Positions 54,614-64,000 of a DNA stretch of 64,000 bases are shown piece after piece; the stretch's first letter is position 1; every line of letters begins with the position of its first letter. Source of the DNA: Anas platyrhynchos (lineage: Eukaryota; Chordata; Aves; Anseriformes; Anatidae). The notes below the pieces were generated by a model, which made no database searches, was not told the DNA's origin, and saw only the letters and a list, made by a program, of their open reading frames with translations. Location: assembly GCF_047663525.1 (NCBI RefSeq), contig NC_092616.1, positions 3,943,501 through 4,007,500 of the forward strand, written 5' to 3'. Both the position numbers and the translations under genes were made by a program.

Positions 54614-57600
54614 AGAGGGCAAAGCCTTCTAAGGGGAACAGAGGGCCCCATATGTACGCTGTACCCTACCTGTAGGGAAGTCTGCTGCCTACTGGGGTCC
54701 AGGTCAGGGACATTGCCAGGAAACTTCCTGGCCTTGTCTCTGTTGGGCCCCACCTTCCACACCCAAATGCATCCCTTGGCTGGCAGCTCTGTCTCCCCTG
54801 TCCCATAGGATGACAGAGCTAGGGTGGGACGTGTTACCATTAGGTGTTTTAGTGCTAGTGTAATCCATATTGGTAATCCATATTGGCACAGAAAGACAGT
54901 TCCTTCACCAGTGATTTACATCCTTCTTCATGTTAGGACATAATGTCCTTCACTCTGCTTTTTCTTAGATGAACTGGATTAGGTCTCCAAGATTAGTTTT
55001 AGGCACAATGCAATGCCTTTCGCCTTTTCCAGCATACTATGTATGACTTTCCCTTACTCTGTGCATTGACCTGACAGATCATTTCGCATTTTTCACTTTC
55101 GTATTCCCAGTTTGAAAAATAGGATTTCCCAAAGTGGGGCAACCTGATGGGCTCATCCTCAGCCATTTGAAATGTCCTGCTCTTGAGTCTTTCAGCCTGA
55201 GTTTTCCACAGTTGACCCAGGATGGTAAATGGATGTTTAGGTGTCTACTAGGAACAAGGGAGAGTATCTTGGGATCCCAACTGGCATTTCAACTTCAGAT
55301 CAACCCCAAGAACCCACCGAAGAAGGGGTTTGTCTTTCAAAGGGGTTTGATGTGCTGGGTTGCGCTGCAGTTGCAGGGTCAAAGCCCACTGCTGGCAGTG
55401 GATGTGCCCCAGGAACTCCGTCTGACTCCACCTGATCCACCAATGGGCTCTGGTCTCCTGCAGGTTCTTTCATACAGCTTCCATTCCAGGGAATTACTGT
55501 AAATGCACCAGAGCCTCTGGAGGCCTAATGATTTTCTTGAAAGCATAACCGTGAAATGCGACTTCAAGGAAATATTTCAAATGTGAATAAACTACTCTAA
55601 AGATCTTGGCACTGGTTGCTTATGGTCAGACAGCAAAGCTCTGCCTGAATACCTAGTAATTTGTTCAGTACTTAACTAAGAAAGCAACTATTTATAGGCT
55701 TAAATGATTCAACTCCTTCCCTAAAATGTCACACAGTGTAGTTTCCATCACAAAGGAATGTGAATTTTAAAGATCTGTATTTGTCACAGGAAAAGAAGAA
55801 CTGATGTTCCCCTGTACTTGCATTGTCGTCGCTTTGTCTATCATGATGTGCTCCCTCATCTTCCAGGTACTTGCATCTGTCTTGATTAAACAGTCCATAT
55901 TGCATGTCCCCTTTCCAGCTGCCTGTCTGGACCTATGCACTTCCCATGGTTCTCCTGCTTTGCCCTCCCCTTACTCTTTGATCATTCAGATCGCTCTCAC
56001 CTGACCCAGGTGCTGCTTTGAGCTTGAGGGAATTCAAGCTTGCTCATCTATCAGCAGTCTGTCTAATCGTGTCCTTAGGAAACTCCTCATCATTTATCAT
56101 CAAATTCATATGATATGGAAAAATACTTATCTTATTACTTATAATTTCCTATCTCTCAGTATAAAACACTTATTATGCAGTCATCCTTTTGGGAAGGTAT
56201 ACCTCAATGGAGGCATACAAGATGAGGAGCTTGCTTTGCTTTTTAGAAAATTTCAGCATGTTTTCCTGTTGTTTGTTTGGAGAAAGGAAAAACACTTCTG
56301 TGCCTGAGTGCATCCAGATCTCTAAGGAAAATGGGAGGGAGCTGGTGCAAAGGAGCAGTAACATCCAGGTGCAGACTACGATGCAGAAATCTGGAGTAAG
56401 GAAAAGTGATGCAAGCACCAGTGAAAGAAATAGCAGGGCTGGGGCGGTGAGCAATAGGGTTGTCCATTCAGTCAGACCTCTCTGCTTTTCCTCCCTATGC
56501 ATGTCTCCAAAGCCATCCTGGATCAATATCAATAGGAGAATGATGCTCCAAACTGAAATGCAGCAAAATCCATTGTTTAAAGTGAGAAACGATTTTTATT
56601 AGATGCTCTTTGAAATCTTCCTCCTTAACTAAACCATGAAAGCTCTCCAATTAGCTGTATAAATCTTAAAGAAAACTGTGGGAGAGATATGGCTTCCAAG
56701 GAGTTTCTGCATTTTAATGAGTTCCATGGTGTATTTTGGTGCTGAGTCTATGAAACACAGGTATTGAGAGGAGAATGATGCAATTGTTTAAAATAGTAAA
56801 GTCAGAAGGAACAGTTGAAGTGAGTTGGAGTCTTAATGGGCCCCACTGAGGGCTGTTACCAACCAAGCCTCCCCAGAGACTTGTTAGGGCAGATAACTGG
56901 AAGCCATGATTATAGACAGGCAAAGGCACTGTGCTGAGAAGTCTTGGTTTGTTTTAGTGAAGCAGAAGGGCCAAGGCCTGAGCCTAGCTACTGGGAGGGG
57001 AGATCCTGCACCCCCATGTTTTGCTCAGGGCTCTTCCTAGGGTCTGTGGGATGTGGTGGGCAGTGCGATGCCACAAGAAAAACAGTGGTATGACACCTCT
57101 CCACCTCTGCATAGGGTTGCAAGGAAGCAATTAAGTTCACTTGCAATGAGTATAACGTCTCCTCATAAGCTTTAGCCAAAGGGGAAAAAAATGTCAGGGC
57201 TGTTGGGGCCTTCCCTTCTAGCCAGCACCCTCTGCCTTCTCCTCTGCAGGCTTTCCTATGCTGTGTCACACTTTGCCCTATTTCCTTGAATTCTGCAGAC
57301 ACCCATCTCTGTTTACCACCTTGCTCTCGTCCTGGCATTTCCATGATTTCACTGATGTCTCGTCAACCCTCATCAGCTGTTCCTTGAAACACAAAGCCAG
57401 GGTCTGATCACAACACTCTTGAGATGACCTTTGGCACCACAGCACAACCCTTTGAGGGACATTTCTTCCTCCTCATGGCCAGTTCCAGCCTTCCAAGGTG
57501 CACTTTGTGGCTGTTTTTTCTCTCCTGCTCTTTCCTACTACCAAAGAAAACTCCATCAGGGTGGAAAACACTCCTGAAGTAGGCATCCCAACCCATCAAC

Positions 57601-57774
57601 CTTTATGCAGCCTGTCAGCCAACCAGGCAGAAGTCACTTCACCAGCATCTTCCAAGCGATGGGCCTGCAGCTGGCGTTGCAGCTTCTTCTGTAGACACAA
57701 CCAAGCCTCATGCCTTCTGCTGTCCAGGTCATGGACTCAAGCAGAAGGGATATGACAACCCGTATTTGGACCTT
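54614..57774. other. Unassigned stretch
   Basis: Positions about 54930-55290 match 35040-35400 (old direct paralogy). Beyond that I see no gene, LINE or LTR. ORFs are short. Confidence 0.5.
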
Positions 57775-59235
57775 CTTTTTGTCTGGGTCCTCCTGGATAT
57801 GTAGGCAGAGGGGATGCCACAGTCAGCATGCCAACCAGGTGCCTTCAGCTGGCCTAGCAGGGCCACTGCCATATGTCAGCTCAAAAGTACAAATCCCAGA
57901 TCTAAGTCAAGGGTGACCTGTCAGCTACTTCAGATAGAAGTGACCTCACAGTACGTTTCCGTGACACGTTCCTGCTGCTGCCCTATCATCTGCAGGGACA
58001 GAAGTGACCTCACAGTCACTGCCACAGTCACATTCCTCCTGCTGGGGCAGAAGATCCTGAGGCAAAGCCGAGCTGATCTGAGCATTTCCACCCATCTCCT
58101 CCTTGTATTCTATGAGCTGATCAGATCCATGGCTCTTCACATTCGTCTTTGAAAGCCATGTGACTGCACAGCCTCCTCACAATGCCTGCCCTGCCCCAAA
58201 GGGCCAAGTGCCTCAAGTAAAGGTTTAGGAGAGGGGTTGAAGATGAGGAGGTTAATTCACAGGAACAGGGACTTTGTATGTTAGGTGGTCATGCATGGGA
58301 TTAGAGATGAGGGCTCACCTTGCTGGTTTAGAGATTAAGGAAATATTTATTGGGAGTGTTTGGTGTTCTGCTTGTGGTGTCAGGTCTGTGGTTAGGGTAT
58401 GGGCAAGTTCTGTGGTTTAGTTGGTTATTTTGTTTGTTTTTGTTTGTTTGTTTGTTTTTGGTTGGTTGGTTGGTTGGTTGGTTTTCTTAGGTCTGTCTGG
58501 AAGTTTTCTATGGTTAACTAGAGCATTTTAATGTTAGTATTAAGGGCAAGGATTATGGTGAGCAACAGAGTAAGAAAAAGGGGCTATGGGCTGACTTTTG
58601 TCTTCAATGGATTCTTTAAGGTCAGGCATTAGAGTAGTGGATTCCTGTCAGGGTGTGGAGTAGCATTTAGGTTTAGGGATTAGGGTTACTGGTTAAAATA
58701 GGCTAAGGGCTTTACATGACTGTTTTAACTCAGTTTTAAAGTATCATCAACATTATGTGAAACCTCTTACCTCTACAAAATCATTCATTTCTGCTTTCCA
58801 AGCTCCTCTTCCCTCCCCCAAATCTCACTTCTGTTGGCCTGGCTTCTCCTGTCATCCTCATATTGGTTATCTTATCAGGACCAGCTTTTTAAGGGCTCTC
58901 ATGATATCAGAGTATCTGTCTTCACCTGTTGGCTACACCATTCCTGAGACAGAAGTGGTGTTGTAGTCAGGAGGAAAAAGGGCACAAAGTTCCATAGGAG
59001 CATCCTGCACAATATGCCCATCAGCTCTGCACCACCACAAAAGTGTACATCCTATGTAAACGTTTTGGTTCCAGAATGACTCCTATGGATCCAGGATAAC
59101 ATTTCACAGGCCCTCATGCAGGCTTTAGCTCCCTCCATGCATCTTTATGGCAGTGGCCACCTCTGTGGAGAAAACTGGAAGCAGACCTGGAGGATGACTT
59201 TAGGCAAAAGCTGAAACCTCTGACAGGACAACCAG
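57775..59235. repeat. Direct segmental duplication, right copy
   Basis: Counterpart of 41491-42860 in the same orientation. It contains extra TTTG and TTGG runs at 58432-58482, absent from the left copy. The middle contains GGATTAGGGTTACTGG and GGTTAGGGTATGGG. Confidence 0.85.
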
Positions 59236-60130
59236 AGCTGCTCTGCAGAGTGAGGGGGCTGTGGTGCCTGGGGCATGGGGACACTCTGCAGGGCCATGCT
59301 GGGCAGGCTGGGAGGCAGACTCAGCTCATGGGGTCACTACCATTGCCCCAGGGCTGCAAGGCATCACTCACCAGACTCCTTTGCTGGGGCTGCTGTGTGC
59401 CCTGGGGCTGCAGAGCTCTCCTCTGCCTGCTCACATCAGGCTGAGCACTTGAGCTCTGGCCAGTCCACTTTGGACAGGCTCACGCTCTGTGGGCTCCATT
59501 CACTGCTGTATCCCACGCACGCGCTGCCCCTGCAGATGTCCCTGCATGCTCTGCACACACCACTCTTGCCCGCAGGTCCCACATGTCACCAACCCTCCCC
59601 TCTTCCCCTGCAGCAGTGGCACCTCACTGCGGCAGGTTGGTGCATCTTCAGGCTCAGGGGTGTTTCCTGAGGGCCTGCCCTGTGTGGGGAGTGGCAGCGA
59701 AGAAGAGGGCAAGGTCAGCTCCTGAGCACAGCCCAGCCACCCCACACTGCAGGCAGGCCCCTTCTCCCATGCTGAGGCACACATGCAAGATGGACACTTC
59801 TCCATCAGCTCAGCTTCATGTAGGGCCCTTCAGACCTGCCCCAGTCCCAGGACTTGCCTTCTTCTCCTCCATCCACAGACATACATTGCTTTCCATTCTG
59901 GGACTCAAGTGGGACTTTAACGATTTGCTAAAACCCTGAGTTTACTTCTTTCTCACAGTCTTCACACGTCTTTCTCCTGGCCCTCCCCACTGGCCAGCAC
60001 TGCCTCTCAGGTGGCACTCAGTGAGCCTTCAGTAGGGGCTTTGGGGTTCCTCAGTTGTCCTGCTGCTTATTAGCACCTTCCTGGCTCCTTCCTGAGCTCA
60101 GAAGGAGCCTTCTTGTCCAACATGGACCCC
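59236..60130. other. Unassigned GC-rich stretch
   Basis: No gene or named repeat was recognised. ORFs on both strands are GC-rich and overlapping. Confidence 0.5.
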
Positions 60131-60321
60131 TGTCTCTGGCTGGGATGGAGTTACTGTCTGCAGAGCATCTCCTGTGGTGCTGTGTTTTCAATATGCGACC
60201 AGAGCTGTGTTGGTCACCCATGGCTCTGGTTGCTGTTCCTGAGCAGTGCATGGACAGCATCAAGGCACCGAGCTGGCTGTGCTGCTCTGAAGAGCCGGGG
60301 GACTGTGGTGGCCTGGGGGCC
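60131..60321 (+). mobile_element. Start of an old ERVL-type LTR, interrupted
   Basis: CTGGCTGGGATGGAGTTACT and CCTGTGGTGCTGTGTTTTC match the opening of the LTR1 family in plus orientation. A younger minus-strand LTR begins at 60322. Old fossil. Confidence 0.5.
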
Positions 60322-62100
60322 TGTTGTGGTTTAATTTGGCCAGCAGATAAGCACCACACAGCCATTCGCTCACCCTCCCCCTTCCCTCTCTGGGATGGGG
60401 GAGAGAAGCAGGAAAATGAAGCCTATGGGTTGAGATAAAGACAGTTTATTAGGACAGAAAATAAAGTAATAATAATAATAACAACAACAACAAAACAATA
60501 ATGTGTACAAAACAAGTGCAAATTTTGCACAACGCAATTACTCACAACCCGCTGACCAATGTCTAGCCTATCCTCGATCAGCCGGTCCTCCCATCCTGGC
60601 CAGCCACCCCTATATATTGTTTAGCATGACGTCAGATGGTATGGAATACCCCTTTGGCCAGTTCGGGTCAGCTGTCCTGGGTCTGTCCCCTCCCAGCTCC
60701 TGCTGCACCCCCAGCCTGCCTGCTGGCAGGACAGTGGAAGAAGCTGAAAAGTCCTTGGCTTAGTGTAAGCACTGCTCTGCAACAATTAAAACATCAAGGT
60801 GTTATCAACATTATTCTCATTCTAAATCCAAAACATAGCATCCTACCAGCTACTAGGAGGAAAATTAACTCTATCCTAGCTAAAACCAGGACATATATCC
60901 ACTCCTTATTCCATGCCATTTATGTCATGCTCAGGTTACACCCTTTCCAATAATTTCCAATTATTCACCATTTTCATTTATGGTATATAGAATGTCCACT
61001 GAGTTTCCATAGTCCATGACTGACTTCAGGCTCCACCTGTCACAGCAGTCTTTCAGGGCAGAAGAGATGGTGTGTGATGTTGTATCGTCACATGCCCAAG
61101 CCCGTTCTCATTCCATCACATCATTGTGCTTGTCCAATTCTATCAAATTTCACTCATTATTATCTGCGTGGCTGTTACTGGGATACCATTAATAGGACAT
61201 TGACATATAGCAATCATGGTAGTGATGACATACAGTATTATATAATAATTGACATAATACAGTTCAACTCATGGGCTATTCTCATCCAGTATTAAATCCC
61301 CTTGAGGTACACACCAGACCTCCCCATTCTTTTGCATTACCCACCAAATGTATGCAGGCACCTAAGCAAAAGCAATCCCATTAATGGGTTTGCCTTTTCC
61401 TGAGGCAGGAGTAGCCCAGACTGTCTTACCCAGCATATTTCTTATGTGCACTACAGGAACTTTATCCCCTTCTGCAGCACTTAACAGGTTTGACTGGGCA
61501 AGTCCAACTCTGTTGACTGATCTCCTGGTGTTGACTAACCAGGTGGCCTTTGACAAATGCATATCCCAATTTTGGAATGTCCCAGCACCCATTGCTTTCA
61601 GTGTAGTTTTTAACAGTCCATTGCATTGTTCAACTTTCCCAGAGGCCAGTACATGATAGGGGATGTGATACACCCACTCAATACCATGTTCTTTGGCCCA
61701 AGTGTCTATAAGGTTGTTTCGGAAATGAGTCCCATTGTTTAACTCAATTCTTTCTGGGGTGCCGTGTCGCCATAGGACTTGCTTTTCAAGGCCCAGGATA
61801 GTGTTCTGGGTGGTGGCATGAGGCACAGGATATGTTTCCAGCCATCCGGTGGTTGCTTCCACCATTGTAAGTACGTGGCGCTTGCCATTGCGAGTTTGAG
61901 GGAGTGTGATGTAATCAATCTGCCAGGCCTCTCCCTATTTATATTTCAGCCATCGTCCTCCATACCAGAGAGGATTCAACTGCTTGTCTTGCTTGATTGT
62001 AGCAGATTTCACAGTCGTGAATAACCTGTGCAATAGGGTCCATGGTCAGGTCCACCCCTCGATCACGAACCCATTTATACATTTCATCTCTGCCTTGATG
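60322..62100 (-). mobile_element. ERVL-type provirus relic: integrase region and 3' LTR
   Basis: The LTR (60322-60893) begins TGTTGTGGTTTAATTTGG and ends TAAAACCAGGACA on the plus strand. On its sense strand, upstream, 62100-61362 resembles the integrase of an avian ERVL pol (W.ETYPVPHATTQ, ...GIEWVYHIPYH..ASGKVEQ). The order pol then LTR on the minus strand fits the 3' end of one provirus. Gag, most of pol and the 5' LTR are absent; it is broken, with at least a few disruptions, and older than the solo LTRs at 36.7 and 45.8 kb. Confidence 0.75.
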
Positions 62101-62104
62101 GCCT

Positions 62105-62400
62105 GAGGTGTTGTATTGAGTCTGGCTGGGATAGAATTAACTTTCCCTGCAGCAGCCCATGCAGTGCTGTGCACTGCACTTGTAGCTAGAACAGCACTGG
62201 TATCACACCAGAGTTGTGTCTACTGCTGAGCAATGCTGGCACAGTATAAGGATTCACTCTAACCCCTTCCCAAGAGCCATCAGGCTGGGGATAGGCAAGA
62301 GGTGAGGAGGGGACATCACCAGGGCAGTTGAGCTAGACCAGCCAAAGGGATATTCCATACCATATAATGTCACACAGCAATAAAATGTGGGAAAGGGCTC
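62105..62400 (+). mobile_element. Old ERVL-type LTR fragment
   Basis: GTCTGGCTGGGATAGAATTAACT, GGCCAAAGGG-type text as CAGCCAAAGGGATATTCC, ACCATATAATGTCACACAG and a CAATAAAATGTG end match the first half of the LTR1 family in plus orientation. Decayed. Confidence 0.6.
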
Positions 62401-62959
62401 TTGTTATGAAAACAGCACTAATAGGAGGGAAAAGACTCTCATTATAAAAACGTTCATCCTTTCAAACAACTGCTATGTGTATTGAAGTCCTGCCTCCTGG
62501 GAGGTGTCCTAACATCATTCATTGATGGGAATTAGAGAATAATTTCTTTATTTCTTTCATCAATCTCTGTGCTGCCACATGGCCTTTGCTTTTTTGTTGA
62601 TGGTGGTGGTGTTTGTTTGTTTCTTTCTTTCTTTGGTTGGTTGGTTTTGGTTGGTTGGTTTGGTTTAGTTTGGTGTTCCTTTTTCATTTTCCCTTTAATT
62701 AAATTATCCATATTGCAACCTTTTGCTTTCATTTCCCTTGGCCAATGGGATTTTCCAGCAGGATCATAGAGGATATCCTCAGATGTGGCCCTGACTCCCA
62801 GAGTTATTGCATTGGATCTTTCAGATACCCGGAGATATCTTGGAGCAGCTGTGGCACCTGAGATGTCGCCAGGTGCTTCCATCCAAACCACTCCCTGCTG
62901 CTCTCCATCTCCATCCTTTACCACAGGACAAGGGGATTTTGTGCCCAGCAGAACTATCA
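62401..62959. other. Unassigned stretch with TTTC and TTGG runs
   Basis: Positions 62612-62680 are TTTC- and GGTT-rich. No gene was seen. Confidence 0.5.
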
Positions 62960-63922
62960 AGGGGAATGCCCAGATCAAGTGTGGATGGAAGGAGATGAGC
63001 CCCTTTCCAGCCCCAGGACCACAGACCCCAAATGAGATGCCTCAATGGACTCAGCTGAATCCCGTCCCTCAGCAGGGGTACAGAGATCCCTGCCTGCCAC
63101 TGCCCAGCTGTCCTCCCTGTGATGGGACAAGGGGAGGGGTTTCACATACCCAGCTCTGTCCCTGGCCGGAGGAATGACACAGATTGAAAGAAGTCTCCCA
63201 GCAGCTGAGGGAGGGAATATCAGTGATTGCTTTGGTGCATTTCCAAGGAGGTTTGTGGGGAGACAAAGGACATCTCGAGGGAGCCCAGTGGGACAGAGCA
63301 GTTGATATCATGCTCAGGTGCTGTGCTGCTGAGCTGGGTCGGGCTCCTGTGCTGCAGGGAACTCCTGGCGCTGCAGAGAGACAGCTCTGCCCAGGAGCAG
63401 CTCCTCTGCACAGCACTGCAGGGCTGGGGGCTCTGACTGCAGGTGGCACTGGGAGAGGAGAGGAGAGGAGAGGAGAGGAGAGGAGAGGAGAGGAGAGGAG
63501 AGGAGAGGAGAGGAGAGGAGAGGAGAGGAGAGGAGAGGAGAGGAGAGGAGAGGAGAGGAGAGGAGAGGAGAGGAGAGGAGAGGAGAGGAGAGGAGAGGAG
63601 AGGAGAGGAGAGGAGAGGAGAGGAGAGGAGAGGAGAGGAGAGGAGAGGAGAGGAGAGGAGAGGAGAGGAGAGGAGAGGAGAGGAGAGGAGAGGAGAGGAG
63701 AGGAGAGGAGAGGAGAGGAGAGGAGAGGAGAGGAGAGGAGAGGAGAGGAGAGGAGAGGAGAGGAGAGGAGAGGAGAGGAGAGGAGAGGAGAGGAGAGGAG
63801 AGGAGAGGAGAGGAGAGGAGAGGAGAGGAGAGGAGAGGAGAGGAGAGAGGGGTTGGAGGCAGCAAGGAGCGCAACAGCAGAGGGCAGCGTGTGGCAGGAC
63901 AGATCTGCAGGCTCTTGACACG
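62960..63922 (+). promoter_or_regulatory. OR upstream module 5, expanded by a microsatellite
   Basis: CCCTTTCCAGCCCCAGGA near 63000-63017 matches CCTTTCCAGCCCCAGGAA near 8731. The core GACAGCTCTGCCCAGGAGCA and the CAGGGCTGGGGGCTCTGA stretch match module 4. After a 395-bp GGAGA array, GAGGGGTTGGAGGCAGCAAGG leads to the donor TTGACACG|GTGAGTCT, exon end 63922. No OR coding exon fits in the remaining 78 bp, so the target gene should lie beyond the window. Confidence 0.6.
63452..63846. repeat. (GGAGA)n microsatellite, about 79 units
   Basis: A near-perfect GGAGA array. Long repetitive ORFs on both strands (GEERR repeats, LLSSP repeats) are products of it. The other modules have only 10-25 bp of similar GAGAGGAGAGA text at this place. 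Confidence 0.98.
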
Positions 63923-64000
63923 GTGAGTCTGGAAGCAGGGCAATGCAGATGCAGTTGCCAGAGGGGTCTTCTACAGCTGGCACAACCGATGCCTGATAGC

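Noticed and set aside
63069-63983. Repetitive proteins of GEERR or LLSSP type
   Set aside because: They are translations of the GGAGA microsatellite.
1-64000. CRISPR arrays, bacterial operons, tRNA or rRNA genes
   Set aside because: None was seen; all regular repeats are microsatellites or transposons, and the window is vertebrate in character.

Overview
The window looks like avian nuclear DNA. The signs are many CR1 LINE copies with the bird-type 3' end (short repeats of the ATTCTGTG kind), bird-type ERVL LTRs, and a cluster of near-identical olfactory receptor (OR) genes of the family-14 (gamma-c) type that is expanded in birds. The species cannot be fixed from sequence alone. The density of paralogous blocks, nested transposons and long microsatellites fits a receptor cluster that turns over quickly.

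Eight OR genes or relics are visible. Intact family-14 genes: 11020-11979 (+), 22914-23873 (-) and 47017-47949 (+). Intact and of another family (OR10-like): 19824-20762 (+). Damaged family-14 copies: 503-1346 (-), with its 5' end replaced; 12074-12922 (+), a decayed partial copy; 28788-29747 (+), with one nonsense codon; 37395-38267 (+), with its 5' end lost at a CR1 insertion.

The main result is a repeated upstream module. It is a GC-rich block of about 250-400 bp ending in a clear splice donor, in five copies with exon ends at 2835(-), 9288(+), 26510(-), 45113(+) and 63922(+). Each copy lies upstream of, and on the same strand as, a family-14 OR; the last points off the right edge. The intact coding exons begin 24-47 nt after a splice acceptor. 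I infer two-exon OR genes with a noncoding first exon and a 1.7-2.6 kb intron. The two damaged plus-strand ORs at 28.8 and 37.4 kb have no module in the right place.

Layout: 0.5-3.2 kb, damaged OR and its module; 3.3-7.1 kb, unassigned sequence, one LTR and a possible first exon; 7.1-12.9 kb, ERVL relic, module, intact OR and an attached OR relic; 13.2-15.6 kb, an LTR split by a CR1; 15.6-19.1 kb, largely featureless with a 350-bp TTTTC array; 19.1-20.8 kb, old LTR and the OR10-like gene; 21-28.4 kb, LTRs and an inverted copy of the 7.4-12 kb OR unit; 28.4-32.6 kb and 37.4-40.4 kb, two direct copies of an OR plus its 3' transposon train; 32.6-37.4 kb, CR1 copies and GC-rich repeats; 40.4-44.2 kb, CR1, a block duplicated at 57.8 kb and an old LTR; 44.9-48 kb, module and intact OR; 49.7-54.6 kb, the longest CR1 with a 1.24-kb solo LTR inside it; 54.6-60 kb, mostly unassigned; 60.1-62.4 kb, ERVL pol-LTR relic; 63-64 kb, module with a 395-bp GGAGA array.

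All coordinates and similarities were judged by eye. Protein families were recognised from motifs, not searched.
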